Assembly (NCBI GenBank): GCA_021805205.1
Contig: JAJZFV010000037.1
Span: 1-64,000 of the forward strand
From: Actinomycetes bacterium
GTDB taxonomy: Bacteria; Actinomycetota; Acidimicrobiia; Acidimicrobiales; Acidimicrobiaceae
Direction: 5' to 3'
DNA: 64,000 bases
Shown one piece after another: positions 18,076 to 26,897 of the stretch (positions within the stretch are counted from its first letter, which is position 1; every line of letters starts with the position of its first letter). The notes beneath the pieces were generated by a model, which did not search any database, had not been told where the DNA came from, and saw only the letters and a program-made list of their open reading frames with translations. The position numbers and the translations under genes are program-made.

Positions 18076-18849
18076 TTGACAAATATCGCTTCGAAGAGGA
18101 TTGTTATTACCGGTGGAACGAGCGGACTTGGCTTAGCCATGGCTCGAGCACTTGCAGCTACGGGACACCAAGTTGCCATTACCGGCCGCGAAGTCGAAAG
18201 GGTACTGCAAGTCGCATCTTCAATAGGTGGGCGAGTCTTGGGTATTGCCATGGATGTGAGAGATGAAACTTCGGTAGCTAGTGGTTTGGCATCGATAAAC
18301 CAAGCCTTTGGCGGCATAGACATGCTTGTTAACAACGCTGGCCTTGGAATGGTAAGTGTAAATCCTAGGTTCATGAGCGAACCAGCCCCCTTCTACGAGG
18401 TAACCAAATGGGGATTTGAAGGAGTTATCGACAGCAAGGTGCTGGGAACTTTTCTTGTAACGAGGTCGGTTGTTCCACAGATGTTAGCTAATGGTGGCGG
18501 GAGGGTCGTCGTCATCTCGATGAACTCACAGACTATGGAGCGAAAGGGTTTCATACCTTACGGACCAGCCGGTGCCGCAGTTGAAGCTATGGCTCGCATC
18601 ATGGCTGCTGACTTGTCCGATTCCGTTGTAAGGGTGAATATCTTGCTTCCCGGCGGTGCAACTGCCACTGGAATGATTCCTCCAGATCTACCTGGAAAAC
18701 TTAAGGATCAGCTTCTCGACCCCTCGATAATGGCAGATCCAATAGTCTTCTTGGCATCAGATGAGGCAAGGGATGTGCATGGGCAAAGGATAGTCGCAAC
18801 TGAATTTCAGGAGTGGTTGGCGGAATTTAGGGTTGTCAACCACTCCTGA
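18076..18849 (+). CDS. SDR-family protein with degenerate active site
   Basis: A 257-aa short-chain dehydrogenase-like protein, the only plus-strand gene inside the mycofactocin region. The cofactor motif is TGGTSGLG (residues 12-19) and the NNAG motif is intact (86-89). Tyr162 is present in IPYGPAGAA, but the residue four positions on, normally the catalytic Lys, is Gly166. Related SDRs with a YGPSR motif are known to depart from YxxxK, so this may be a family trait and not decay. The start is TTG 18076 with a weak AGGGG upstream. Its last codons and stop lie in a 16-bp inverted repeat. Function unknown; a regulatory or mycofactocin-linked role is possible. Confidence 0.8.
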   Translation: MTNIASKRIVITGGTSGLGLAMARALAATGHQVAITGREVERVLQVASSIGGRVLGIAMDVRDETSVASGLASINQAFGGIDMLVNNAGLGMVSVNPRFMSEPAPFYEVTKWGFEGVIDSKVLGTFLVTRSVVPQMLANGGGRVVVISMNSQTMERKGFIPYGPAGAAVEAMARIMAADLSDSVVRVNILLPGGATATGMIPPDLPGKLKDQLLDPSIMADPIVFLASDEARDVHGQRIVATEFQEWLAEFRVVNHS

Positions 18850-18852
18850 AAT
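18804..18852. terminator. 16-bp perfect inverted repeat spanning the SDR stop codon
   Basis: The arms at 18804-18819 and 18837-18852 are perfectly complementary over 16 bases with a 17-base loop. The TGA stop of the SDR gene (18847-18849) is inside the right arm. It lies between the convergent SDR and mftC genes. No T-run follows on either strand, so it may act as a processing or factor-dependent termination hairpin and not as a classical intrinsic terminator. Confidence 0.55.
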
Positions 18853-18877
18853 ATGCAGCTAACTAAGGCGCCATCTG

Positions 18878-19981
18878 TCACCTCTGGTGGGAGAGCTCAA
18901 GGCGTTGTGGTCGTCTCGATATCGTAATTAGCGCAGTATTTGACTGAAGATCCTTCGAGTTGGCGCCGAGGCCCTTGGCGCAATCTGGGTCCGGGTCGTC
19001 GAGCGAGAGGCCGGTGAAGTACTTAGTTGCCATGCAACCCCCATTGCAGGCGGCAAATGCGCTGCAGTTAGTGCAAGAAGTTGGTCCTTCGGTCTCGCGG
19101 AAGGATTGAAAGAGGGGAGAACCTTGCCATATCTCTTCAAAGTCGCGGTCTCTTATATTTCCGGCTTTGAAGTTGTCGTCGATTGTAAATGGGCAGGCAT
19201 AGACGTCGCCGACCGGATCTATCAGGCAAACTACGCGCCCGGCTCCGCACATATTGAGTCCGTCGAGTGGCTCTCCAAGGGGCGAGAGATGAAAGAATGA
19301 GTCGCCGGTGAGGACGTCGCTTCGCCCCGAAAGCCACTGGTAGAGACGATGTTGCTGGTTAGAGGTTGGATTTAGGTAAGAGTAGGAGTCGACTCCTCTC
19401 CCCGAGGGTCTAAGGCGTGTTATGCGTAGTTGAGCCCCATACTCCTTAGCAATTGCGTCGAGCCCATCTAAGTGCTCGACCGAATCCCTAGTTGCGACGA
19501 CGGAGATCTTAGGGGTATCGAAGCCGGCTTCTTTGAGGTTTGAAAGGGCTCGGATCGCCATCTCAAAGGCGCCGTCACCTCGGATGGCGTCGTTCGACTC
19601 TCTGTCGTGGCCGTCGATGGAGATCTGCACGTCTAGATAATCCATTGCAGCTAAGCGGCGGGCGCCATCTTTGTCGATCCTCGAGCCGTTGGTCGAAAAC
19701 TTTACTCCAACCCGGTTAGTAGTGGCGTATTCGATGATCTCAAAGAAGTCACGGCGAATCATTGGTTCGCCACCTCCGATGTTGACGTAGAAGATCGACA
19801 TCTCACGGAATCGATCGATCAACGTCTTGGATTCGGCGGTGGTTAATTCGTCGGGGCGACGCTTTCCTGAGCTTGAGAGGCAGTGAACGCATGAGAGGTT
19901 GCATCCGTAGGTAATCTCCCACGTCAAGCAGATTGGCGAAGCCAACCCTCTGCGCATCTGATCTCTAAGTTCACCATTCAT
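18878..19981 (-). CDS. mftC: mycofactocin radical SAM maturase MftC
   Basis: MftC is the radical SAM-SPASM enzyme that decarboxylates the C-terminal Tyr of MftA and then cross-links it to the preceding Val. The 367-aa protein has the radical SAM cluster Cys27, Cys31 and Cys34 (CNLSCVHC) within ITYGCNLSCVHCLSSSG. Auxiliary-cluster cysteines follow in the SPASM part (GDVYACPFTIDD, TSCTNCSAFAACNGGCM and DPDPDCAKG). These match the length and layout of the family. The start overlaps the end of mftB by 4 bases, so the chaperone and maturase are coupled. It is the last gene of the upper mycofactocin arm. Confidence 0.95.
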   Translation of the reverse strand: MNGELRDQMRRGLASPICLTWEITYGCNLSCVHCLSSSGKRRPDELTTAESKTLIDRFREMSIFYVNIGGGEPMIRRDFFEIIEYATTNRVGVKFSTNGSRIDKDGARRLAAMDYLDVQISIDGHDRESNDAIRGDGAFEMAIRALSNLKEAGFDTPKISVVATRDSVEHLDGLDAIAKEYGAQLRITRLRPSGRGVDSYSYLNPTSNQQHRLYQWLSGRSDVLTGDSFFHLSPLGEPLDGLNMCGAGRVVCLIDPVGDVYACPFTIDDNFKAGNIRDRDFEEIWQGSPLFQSFRETEGPTSCTNCSAFAACNGGCMATKYFTGLSLDDPDPDCAKGLGANSKDLQSNTALITISRRPQRLELSHQR

Positions 19982-20271
19982 TGGGAGGTCTCCTTATTGG
20001 GTGGACACTCTACCGACGTATCTTGGTCCGTTAAAATCCCCTTGGCCATCAATTGATCCAAGGTGGCTTCAATCGATTGGGGAGTAAAGTCGTCGAGAGC
20101 CTGATCGGATAAGATCTCAGCCTTGCTAAGCGGACTTGTTGCGACCAAATCCATCACCTTGACTGTTATCTTCGACTTTGCAAGTAGAAGTTGGCGAGTA
20201 TTGAAGTTATAGAAGAGGCCACCAAATTCTTCTTTGCGATACGAAAAATCTTTGGAGATTGTAATTGTCAT
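19978..20271 (-). CDS. mftB: mycofactocin peptide chaperone MftB (PqqD-like RRE)
   Basis: A 97-aa RiPP-recognition protein that binds the MftA leader and presents it to MftC. The sequence has the small winged-helix pattern of PqqD/MftB proteins: FGGLFYNFNTRQLLLAKS forms the beta-hairpin strands, followed by helices around LVATSPLSKAEIL and QSIEATLDQLMAKGIL. A strong GGAGG ribosome binding site precedes ATG 20271. The gene follows mftA after a 143-base leader and overlaps mftC by 4 bases. Identity rests on size, fold pattern and position between mftA and mftC. Confidence 0.92.
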   Translation of the reverse strand: MTITISKDFSYRKEEFGGLFYNFNTRQLLLAKSKITVKVMDLVATSPLSKAEILSDQALDDFTPQSIEATLDQLMAKGILTDQDTSVECPPNKETSQ

Positions 20272-20298
20272 AAATCTCCCTCCACCCTTTAATTAAAT

Positions 20299-20324
20299 CC
20301 ATTGGGCGAACTAAGCCCAAATGG
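20299..20324 (-). promoter_or_regulatory. hairpin in the mftA-mftB spacer, possible attenuator or processing site
   Basis: The arms CCATTGGGC (20299-20307) and GCCCAAATGG (20315-20324) pair with one bulged base around a 7-base loop. On the transcript, the CCATTT at the start of this stem can instead pair with an AAATGG 17 bases earlier, giving two mutually exclusive structures. No T-run follows. Such a site could raise the level of the precursor mRNA over that of the enzymes; this is inference. Confidence 0.4.
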
Positions 20325-20414
20325 CTATATCTAGACCATTTAAAAAGTCACACGTGATTTAGCTTTGCTAACATCGGTACCCGAGGTGGCCGATCCAAAT
20401 TAGTAGAGATGGTC

Positions 20415-20543
20415 CTAGTAGACGCCGCACATTGAATCGATAGAGATCTCCTCTAGAATCAGCGCTTCGGTCACTTTGCCACCTTCGCCGCTTGATGTTT
20501 CAGCCTCGGCTTCTTTGGCAGCTTCAACCTTATCTTCTTCCAT
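20415..20543 (-). CDS. mftA: mycofactocin precursor peptide MftA (42 aa)
   Basis: The substrate peptide of the pathway, which is too short for most gene finders. The 42-codon frame begins MEEDKVEAAKEAEAETSSGE and ends LEEISIDSMCGVY, then TAG. The acidic leader and the terminal core with the final Val-Tyr, which MftC decarboxylates and cross-links, are diagnostic of MftA. The widely conserved end IDGMCGVY here has Ser for Gly. A strong ribosome binding site, AAGGAG, lies 7 bases before ATG 20543. mftB and mftC follow in the same direction after a 143-base structured spacer. Only the Val-Tyr pair ends up in the cofactor; the substitution could affect leader recognition or MftE cleavage. Confidence 0.95.
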   Translation of the reverse strand: MEEDKVEAAKEAEAETSSGEGGKVTEALILEEISIDSMCGVY

Positions 20544-20760
20544 ATCTTTCTCCTTTTTTATCCTTCTCGTGGTAGATCAAAGTCGTTTCAAGACCCTAGG
20601 CGACCACTCTTTTTTTCTTGGCACTGAGCCGTTTTGACACCTTCAACCCTAAATCTACCAAAGGTTCGATGGGTCGTATGACCAACAGTCACGATCAATC
20701 GGTAATAAGGCAAAATCGGATTCCAGAGCTAACGAATAGTAGCTTTCGATGTCACCATTG

Positions 20761-21732
20761 CTAGAAGCTGAGGAGAACCTTGCCAATACTTTTTCGAGAT
20801 GAAATTAAATTGTGGGCCTCGCGAACTTGGTCTAGCTTCATCACCTCACCGATCTCTAGGGTTACTTGCCCGCTCGTAAGATATGTCAAGGCCTTTTGCA
20901 TCAATGGTTCGACCAGTTCCGGACGGTTCCGGCGTAGATTTCCAAATGAATAGCCGATTACTGCTCGAGAAGTGGGATGAAGCATGTTAGAGGCGACTGT
21001 TCCGGGGCGACCACTTGCCATTCCAAAGACTAAAACTCGGCCAAAACCGTTTGTAACTTTTAGATCCTCTTCGAGGGTAAAGCCTCCGATTGAATTTAGC
21101 GAGAGGTCGATTCCGCCTCCGAGCGCCTCCCGAACTCTTGGGGCGTATTCACCTTCGTCACCGTAGAGAAGGCCGATCGCTCCTCTGTCTTCAACTACCT
21201 TTACCTTCTCCTCCCGTGATACCAGTGCGGCGATCTTTGATGCCCCATCGGCAGCGGCCATTGAGATCAAAGTAGTACCGACCCCACCTGCCCCAGCGTG
21301 AACCAAGATCGCATCACTTTGTACAATCTGAGTAGCGCTATGCAATAGGCCATAGGCGGTGCCGAGAAGCAGTGGTGAAGCAGCGGCTTGTAACTCGTCG
21401 GTACCATCTGCTACTTCGAAGAATTGTCCCATGGTAGCGAGGCAATATTCGCTATAGCCACCTTGGTCAACGAAGGCAATTACCCTCTTTCCTATCCAAG
21501 TGGAGTCGACCTCGTCGCCCACCTCAACGATGGTGCCATAGGCATCGATGCCGGGGGTAAACGGTGGCGTACCAACGGCGTAGTTTCCTGCGACCGCCAT
21601 GATATCGGCGAAGTTTATCGAAGCGTACATGGTCTCAATTAGGACTTGGTGGCTATTTGGAGTTGGTTTAGGGAGGTCGCCGATCTCCATCTTTGACGAA
21701 TCACCGTGCTCGCGAACTATAACTGCCTTCAT
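20761..21732 (-). CDS. zinc-free MDR-family quinone oxidoreductase-like protein
   Basis: A 323-aa medium-chain reductase of the NADPH:quinone oxidoreductase type, lacking zinc ligands. It has the N-terminal GroES-like fold (MKAVIVREHG; INFADIMAVAGNY; PGIDAYGTIVEVG) and the nucleotide motif ILVHAGAGGVGTTLI near residue 145. Such enzymes reduce quinones or enones with NAD(P)H. It lies 217 bases upstream of mftA and in the same direction, downstream of an aminotransferase gene. Whether it is a client of mycofactocin or an unrelated neighbour cannot be told from the sequence. Confidence 0.85.
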   Translation of the reverse strand: MKAVIVREHGDSSKMEIGDLPKPTPNSHQVLIETMYASINFADIMAVAGNYAVGTPPFTPGIDAYGTIVEVGDEVDSTWIGKRVIAFVDQGGYSEYCLATMGQFFEVADGTDELQAAASPLLLGTAYGLLHSATQIVQSDAILVHAGAGGVGTTLISMAAADGASKIAALVSREEKVKVVEDRGAIGLLYGDEGEYAPRVREALGGGIDLSLNSIGGFTLEEDLKVTNGFGRVLVFGMASGRPGTVASNMLHPTSRAVIGYSFGNLRRNRPELVEPLMQKALTYLTSGQVTLEIGEVMKLDQVREAHNLISSRKSIGKVLLSF

Positions 21733-21897
21733 TGAGGGGTACCTACCTACTTATCTTCACTTGTATCAGATTTGACTTTTTCACATGGCATTAGAGCTCC
21801 TCGGCTGAGGGTCGCTTCCTACCTTATGGAAGTAGGATAGGTCGGTAACCCTATATGGCCGAAGCTAGAGCTTAGGGAGTCATGTCGTTACTCAAGA

Positions 21898-23145
21898 TTA
21901 TCGGTCGGCGGCCTTCAATGCATCGACGAATGCACTTCCTAACCGCTCTAATTCATCTTCGGTTGCAGTGAGCGGGGGAGAGACCGCAATGGATGAAACT
22001 AAGGGTCGAACCAAAAATCCCCGACTTCTCATCTCCATCTGAACTCTGCCCATGACCCCTGGATCGACTTGACGGCGCTCTTTTGAGAATTCGATGGCTC
22101 CCAGAAGGCCAAGTCCGCCTCTTACCTCTTCGATAAGGGGTGAGTCGCTAGATCCATCTAGAGCCTCCTTGAGATGACCCTCTAACGCTTCGCCCCTTTT
22201 TATCAGCCCCTCTTTTTCTAAGAAGGTGCAATTAGCTATACCAGCCGCCGCCGCTAGTGGGTGGCCAGCATATGTCGGGCCATGGCGAAAGATGACGCCT
22301 CTATTGAAGAATGGATCGGAGACTTCGCCCGATACCACGACTCCGCCGAGGGGTACGTACCCAGAGGTTATACCTTTGGCAAAGGTAATCATGTCTGGCA
22401 CTACACCGAAGCGTTCTGGTCCAAACCAGTAACCGAGTCGACCGAAGCCGCAGATCACCGAGTCGACGATCATCAGAGCGCCAATCTCTTTTGTTATCTG
22501 CCTTATTCTCTCGAGGTAGCCCTCCGTTGGAAGGTGCACTCCACCTGCGCCGATTACCGGTTCAACAAAGATTGCAGCAACTTTATCCGCACCGACAGAA
22601 TTTGCTAGGCGCAGCAGGTCTTCGGGGTCGTCTCTATCTACGAGTGCCACATCCGGTATTAACTCTCCCCACCCAACCCGATTCGGATCGATTCCAGCTA
22701 ACGAGGTGCCAAAGCCATGGGTTCCGTGGTAGGAGTCTTTTCGACTAACGATTACGGTTCTTTGGCTCTGCCCCAACTCAACAAAAAACTTGCGCGATAG
22801 CTTGGCGGCGGTTTCGATGGCATCGCCGCCACCGGAGACGAAAAAGACCTTGGAATTTGCCATAGGAGATCTTTGGGCGACAAAGTCGGCAAGCTCCTCG
22901 ATGGGTTCGTTGGTTATGTCACCAAAGGTGGAGTAACAGGTGAGGGTATCTGCCTGAGCCTTGATGGCGTCGACTATCTCGGGTCTGCCGTACCCTGCAT
23001 TGGCATACCACAGTGAAGCAGTTGCATCGAAGTAGCCTTTGCCGTCTTTATCGAATACGTAGTTCCCCTCCCCTCGTACGATGGTAAAACTCTTGTCTTT
23101 GACGTCAGTCATGTTCGCAAATGGGTGCCAGAATGAAGTTGCCAA
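21898..23145 (-). CDS. class III (omega-amino acid type) aminotransferase
   Basis: A 415-aa PLP-dependent class III aminotransferase, the family of omega-amino acid:pyruvate and diamine aminotransferases. N-terminal FWHPFANMTDVKD, the phosphate-binding segment FFVSGGGDAIETAAKL (SGGGD where most members have SGSEA), the cofactor Asp in LMIVDSVICGFGRLG and the PLP Lys in MITFAKGITSGYVPLGG are visible. The start is TTG 23145. It is flanked by a PucR-type regulator and the quinone reductase-like gene, which suggests an amine or amino-acid catabolic unit nested between mftF and mftA. Substrate unknown. Confidence 0.87.
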   Translation of the reverse strand: MATSFWHPFANMTDVKDKSFTIVRGEGNYVFDKDGKGYFDATASLWYANAGYGRPEIVDAIKAQADTLTCYSTFGDITNEPIEELADFVAQRSPMANSKVFFVSGGGDAIETAAKLSRKFFVELGQSQRTVIVSRKDSYHGTHGFGTSLAGIDPNRVGWGELIPDVALVDRDDPEDLLRLANSVGADKVAAIFVEPVIGAGGVHLPTEGYLERIRQITKEIGALMIVDSVICGFGRLGYWFGPERFGVVPDMITFAKGITSGYVPLGGVVVSGEVSDPFFNRGVIFRHGPTYAGHPLAAAAGIANCTFLEKEGLIKRGEALEGHLKEALDGSSDSPLIEEVRGGLGLLGAIEFSKERRQVDPGVMGRVQMEMRSRGFLVRPLVSSIAVSPPLTATEDELERLGSAFVDALKAADR

Positions 23146-23265
23146 CGTAGTGCCCTCTAGTCGGTTGTATTTAATTGGTCCCCCTACGATACACCCGTGG
23201 CGCTAGGTAATTATATTCAAAAATCAGGGTAATAATTGGAGATTTTTATAAACATCCCTCGAATC

Positions 23266-24930
23266 TTAACTGCGACGGTGGCGCTTAAGTGATAGGTAGA
23301 CGTCGACTAACTCTTCGAAGTCGTCTAGGTCGATACCGAGGCCTTCGCGCACTTTATTGAGGCGGTAGCGCATCGAGTTGGGGTGGATTGCTAGGCGTTT
23401 TGCCGCTTCAGTGATGTCGAGGTTGCACTCGAGATAGGCGATCAAAGTTGCAACGGTGTGCTTTTCAATCTCTAACTGCTCTACCTTTGTCTTTTGTTTA
23501 GCCTCTAGGGCCACTGGTTCTACCTGCGCAAGGAGCCATGTAGCCATCTTTACATCCTCAAAACGAATTAAATGCTGCCAGTTGAGGCTCGACGCTTTGC
23601 GGTTATTCGCTTCGAGCTCCGAGAGTGCCGAAAGCGCCTCGCGATAACCAAGTACAAGGCCATTTGGACCGTCTATTGCCCTCGATATTCCTGTAAATGT
23701 AGAAGGGTAGTTGGCGTCGAATTGGCTTACCAGAGGCTCAATAGATGCCTTTTCGCACTGGATTAGGGCGATTAATCTTTCGTCATGTACGTCGTCGATC
23801 TCGATCGCACCTGTCTCCTCTGACCTTCGTCTAAAGTCAGCTTGGTGACGTTTTAAATCGTCCGAGGATGATACGGCTACAAAGACGGGCTTGGAAAAGT
23901 CGATCCCCACAGTTATCAGGCGTTCTAATGAACCCCGCCCACCTCGAATCGAGGATGCTCGAGTTGGCTTGATCGCTAGTGATTCGATGAGTAGAGCCCT
24001 CTCAAGTGCACGCTTTTCGTTGGCTCTTTCGTTGCGTGTCTGAAGTGCAATTGATAGGATGTGGCCGGCTGATCGAATAAGCGGGAGCGAGAGGTGAAAA
24101 CCAACTTCTCCTGGGATGGCATTCGTCTGCACTAGCGTTAACCAAGAGGGATCTCGATCGCCATCGAGGACTGCCAGTGCCAACCCCGGGCCAAAGTCGG
24201 TTTCAAATTCAAATATTTGGGTTAATGTGACGCTTTGGTTCTCGGCCGCCCCTTTACCTCGACTGCCACTTCGCGCTTTGGCATTTGCCTTCTCGATCTC
24301 TACATGGCGCGATACCTCGATCAATATCGCATTTAGGACTTCGCGTCGAATGTTGTCTGATGTAAAGCCAACAGCTAGCTCTCGAGTGACAAAGGCAACC
24401 TCAGAGGAGACCAATGGTGCAAGGCGTTCTACTAACGATCTGATCGGTGACTGCGACAGCAGGGCATCGATGAGGTAGTCCTGCACCGAGACGAAGCGTC
24501 GAAGTGCTCCTACATTTGGAGAGAGAAGGCTTTGGTTGATAAATGCAATGATCTCTGCGAATCCGGTAGCAAACGGCACCGTGAAGAGGGGTAGTTCAAA
24601 CTCTTTAGCTGCTTCGATTAAGGCAGTTGGGACCTGTTTGAAGTTGATATCGAGGGCGAAGCCTAGGGCGCAGATGTTGGCGTTCGCCAGCTCTTCTACC
24701 AACAGGCGCTGCTCTTCTGGCTTTCCCTTCAACCGTAGTCCTGTGGTAAGGGCAATCCAATGGGATGAGAACCATCGAGTTGGGTGTGAAATCTCAAACG
24801 AGTGGGCACCAGTTACAGGGCGAAGCTTGTCGCCTTCGACTCCACTGATCAGAGTGAGGCCCAGCGATGGTTGTGACAGTACCTCACCAAGCGTGAGCTG
24901 ACTTCCGGTTGCCGGCTTTTCGAGCGGCAT
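23266..24930 (-). CDS. PucR-family transcriptional regulator
   Basis: A 554-aa regulator with the PucR layout: an N-terminal sensory domain (LTLGEVLSQPSLGLTLISG; HPTRWFSSHWIALTTG; ICALGFALDINFKQVP), a long central GGDEF-like region and a C-terminal helix-turn-helix (LDITEAAKRLAIHPNSMRYRLNKVREGLGIDL). PucR-type proteins often activate catabolic genes next to them in response to a substrate. Here the likely target is the aminotransferase gene 120 bases downstream, and possibly the mycofactocin genes, because no TetR-type MftR was seen in the window. Ligand unknown. Confidence 0.87.
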   Translation of the reverse strand: MPLEKPATGSQLTLGEVLSQPSLGLTLISGVEGDKLRPVTGAHSFEISHPTRWFSSHWIALTTGLRLKGKPEEQRLLVEELANANICALGFALDINFKQVPTALIEAAKEFELPLFTVPFATGFAEIIAFINQSLLSPNVGALRRFVSVQDYLIDALLSQSPIRSLVERLAPLVSSEVAFVTRELAVGFTSDNIRREVLNAILIEVSRHVEIEKANAKARSGSRGKGAAENQSVTLTQIFEFETDFGPGLALAVLDGDRDPSWLTLVQTNAIPGEVGFHLSLPLIRSAGHILSIALQTRNERANEKRALERALLIESLAIKPTRASSIRGGRGSLERLITVGIDFSKPVFVAVSSSDDLKRHQADFRRRSEETGAIEIDDVHDERLIALIQCEKASIEPLVSQFDANYPSTFTGISRAIDGPNGLVLGYREALSALSELEANNRKASSLNWQHLIRFEDVKMATWLLAQVEPVALEAKQKTKVEQLEIEKHTVATLIAYLECNLDITEAAKRLAIHPNSMRYRLNKVREGLGIDLDDFEELVDVYLSLKRHRRS

Positions 24931-25193
24931 TCTATCGTTACCCCCTACGGCGAATTATCCCTCGACGACGACGCTATGAGCCACCGAATTAGCCAATGGC
25001 CCATGTAATATCGGTCGAGACCACGCGATCACCCCATTGTGACCCCGAACAGTTTGACACTCGCAATTTGTTGTTTCTACAAACTAGCGAGGGGTGCATA
25101 GCAATCTGACTATCGGTAATTGTGAATTAAAGAAATTTGAAACTTTTGGAAAATACAGGGTTAAATAGCAGCTTAGGATAGGCGAAGTTCTCT

Positions 25194-26897
25194 TCACAAT
25201 TTTGAAATTGGAAGCGTTCGCTCGCGCAAAGAACCAAAGGCGACTCCTGCGCCATATGAGATGTCATAGACGATCGAAACCAAGGCTGCGCTAGTTATCG
25301 ACCATTTTTCGATACAGCCCTGGTTGGTAGTATCAAGTGCAATCTGGGGATCTTTTCTGGTGGCATTTTGGTTGAAGTTTGCCCCGTAATTTACTTCGCT
25401 TCGCCGCTCTTCAAAATTTGATTTGAACTCCATAACCGAGACGATTATCTGCAGTCCTGCTTCAACTCCAAATGCAATGACCGCAGCCCTGCCTCCTGTA
25501 AGTCGCCCCCTCAAACTTTTGGCATTGGTGGTACCGAATAACTCCAAATCGCCGTGGCATTCGGTTTGGGTCTTCAACTGGTTGAAGAAAATGGCTCTAG
25601 GAGTTTTCGACTTTGACGTTGACCGCAGCACGATCGTTGCAATTGTCGCCTTGATCAATATCTCTGCAAGGCCATAGGTGCGTCTAAGAGAAGAAAGCGA
25701 GCTATCTCTCTCGCTCGTAGCTTTAAGAGTTTGACCTGGAATATCACTAAAGTTAGATCGTTGGCGCCTCATTGCAAGTTGTTGGAGGAGGAGTGACGCG
25801 GCGATTGTCGATATCGGTGAAAGGTTGATCCAACCCCTAGATAGCTGAAAGATCTCGCCGTCGGTGGAGCGATGAAGGGTGGCCATTGAGGAGCCGTAGT
25901 GGAAGGCCTGCTTTGAAAGATCTTTGAGACCTTGCCTTGGCGGATGGGTCGCTATGACCGAAGAGTCGTAGTAACACCTACCTGAGTTCCGTGCCACTCG
26001 TTTTACAAAGTCGACGTCTTCTCCATATCGCATCTTTTCATCGAAGCCGTTGTGAGCCTCAAAAGTTGCACGATCTACAACCAGCAGGGTCGATGGAAGA
26101 TAGTGGGGGCCACCTTCGCCTACCCTTCCCCGATGTGGCCCTAGATCGAGTGGAAAGTGAACTTCTTGGAAGAGGAGAGGGCCACTTATGGTGCAGTTGG
26201 TACCCTCTGGGACAATTCTAGGAGCAGCCACCTGAGCAATTGAGGAGGAGACGAGGTAAAGTAGCCTTTCAACCGTAGAGGCGAAGGTTACTCCGCAGTC
26301 GATAAAGGCGATTATCTCGCCAGTGCAATGTTGTGCACCGACATTGCGGGCTCTTGCAGGGCCGCCGTTTTTGACTATCGTAATTAGCGATATCGGCATT
26401 TGCGTCTCTTTGGAGCGCGCTGCATACCCTCTACTGGCTTTTTCGATGATCCTTTGGATCGTTTCAATGTCTTTAGATCCGTCGTCGACGACGATCACCT
26501 GGGCGATGATTTGGTCCTGGTTATGGTCGATGAAGTCGGTGATGTATTTTAAAGTATTTTCAAGTCCCGATGGATCGTTGTAGTGGGGGACCACAAAAGA
26601 GATCGAGAACGTAGGACCTGGCTCTGTGATGTCGTCATTTGACACTTGTTGATCTCGAAGTGGGATGGCCCTTGCGACGCCAATGTCGAGCAGCCTTAGA
26701 AAGAATGAAGTCTCCTCTGGCGAGGTAGGCAGATATGGTCGCACCCTAGCTACCTCGACTAGTTGGCGAGCAAATTGCGATAGCCGAAGAGCTCTCTGTC
26801 GGGTGGGCGCAAGGAGATAATCTTCGTGGAAGAGCGCCTCTTCAATTAAAAATGCGACTTTGGCTCTCAATTCACCGTTATTCACATATGACGTCAA
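25194..26897 (-). CDS. mftF: mycofactocin glycosyltransferase MftF
   Basis: MftF adds beta-1,4-glucose units to the AHDP/PMFT core to give mycofactocins. The 567-aa protein has a short N-terminal winged-helix-like part (about 30-75, ending LLDIGVARAIP), a GT2 domain (about 95-330) with FVVPHYNDPSGLE, VIVVDDGS, NGGPARARNVG, LDLGPHRGRVGEGGPHYLPS and GFDEKMRYGEDVDFVKRV, then a C-terminal hydrophobic-helical region. The last motifs are specific for MftF. The usual metal-binding Asp-x-Asp appears as FIDCGVTF, lacking the second Asp. Start TTG 26897 has a poor ribosome binding site. It stands alone, 263 bases from PucR and 367 from the ADH gene. Confidence 0.9.
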   Translation of the reverse strand: MTSYVNNGELRAKVAFLIEEALFHEDYLLAPTRQRALRLSQFARQLVEVARVRPYLPTSPEETSFFLRLLDIGVARAIPLRDQQVSNDDITEPGPTFSISFVVPHYNDPSGLENTLKYITDFIDHNQDQIIAQVIVVDDGSKDIETIQRIIEKASRGYAARSKETQMPISLITIVKNGGPARARNVGAQHCTGEIIAFIDCGVTFASTVERLLYLVSSSIAQVAAPRIVPEGTNCTISGPLLFQEVHFPLDLGPHRGRVGEGGPHYLPSTLLVVDRATFEAHNGFDEKMRYGEDVDFVKRVARNSGRCYYDSSVIATHPPRQGLKDLSKQAFHYGSSMATLHRSTDGEIFQLSRGWINLSPISTIAASLLLQQLAMRRQRSNFSDIPGQTLKATSERDSSLSSLRRTYGLAEILIKATIATIVLRSTSKSKTPRAIFFNQLKTQTECHGDLELFGTTNAKSLRGRLTGGRAAVIAFGVEAGLQIIVSVMEFKSNFEERRSEVNYGANFNQNATRKDPQIALDTTNQGCIEKWSITSAALVSIVYDISYGAGVAFGSLRERTLPISKL

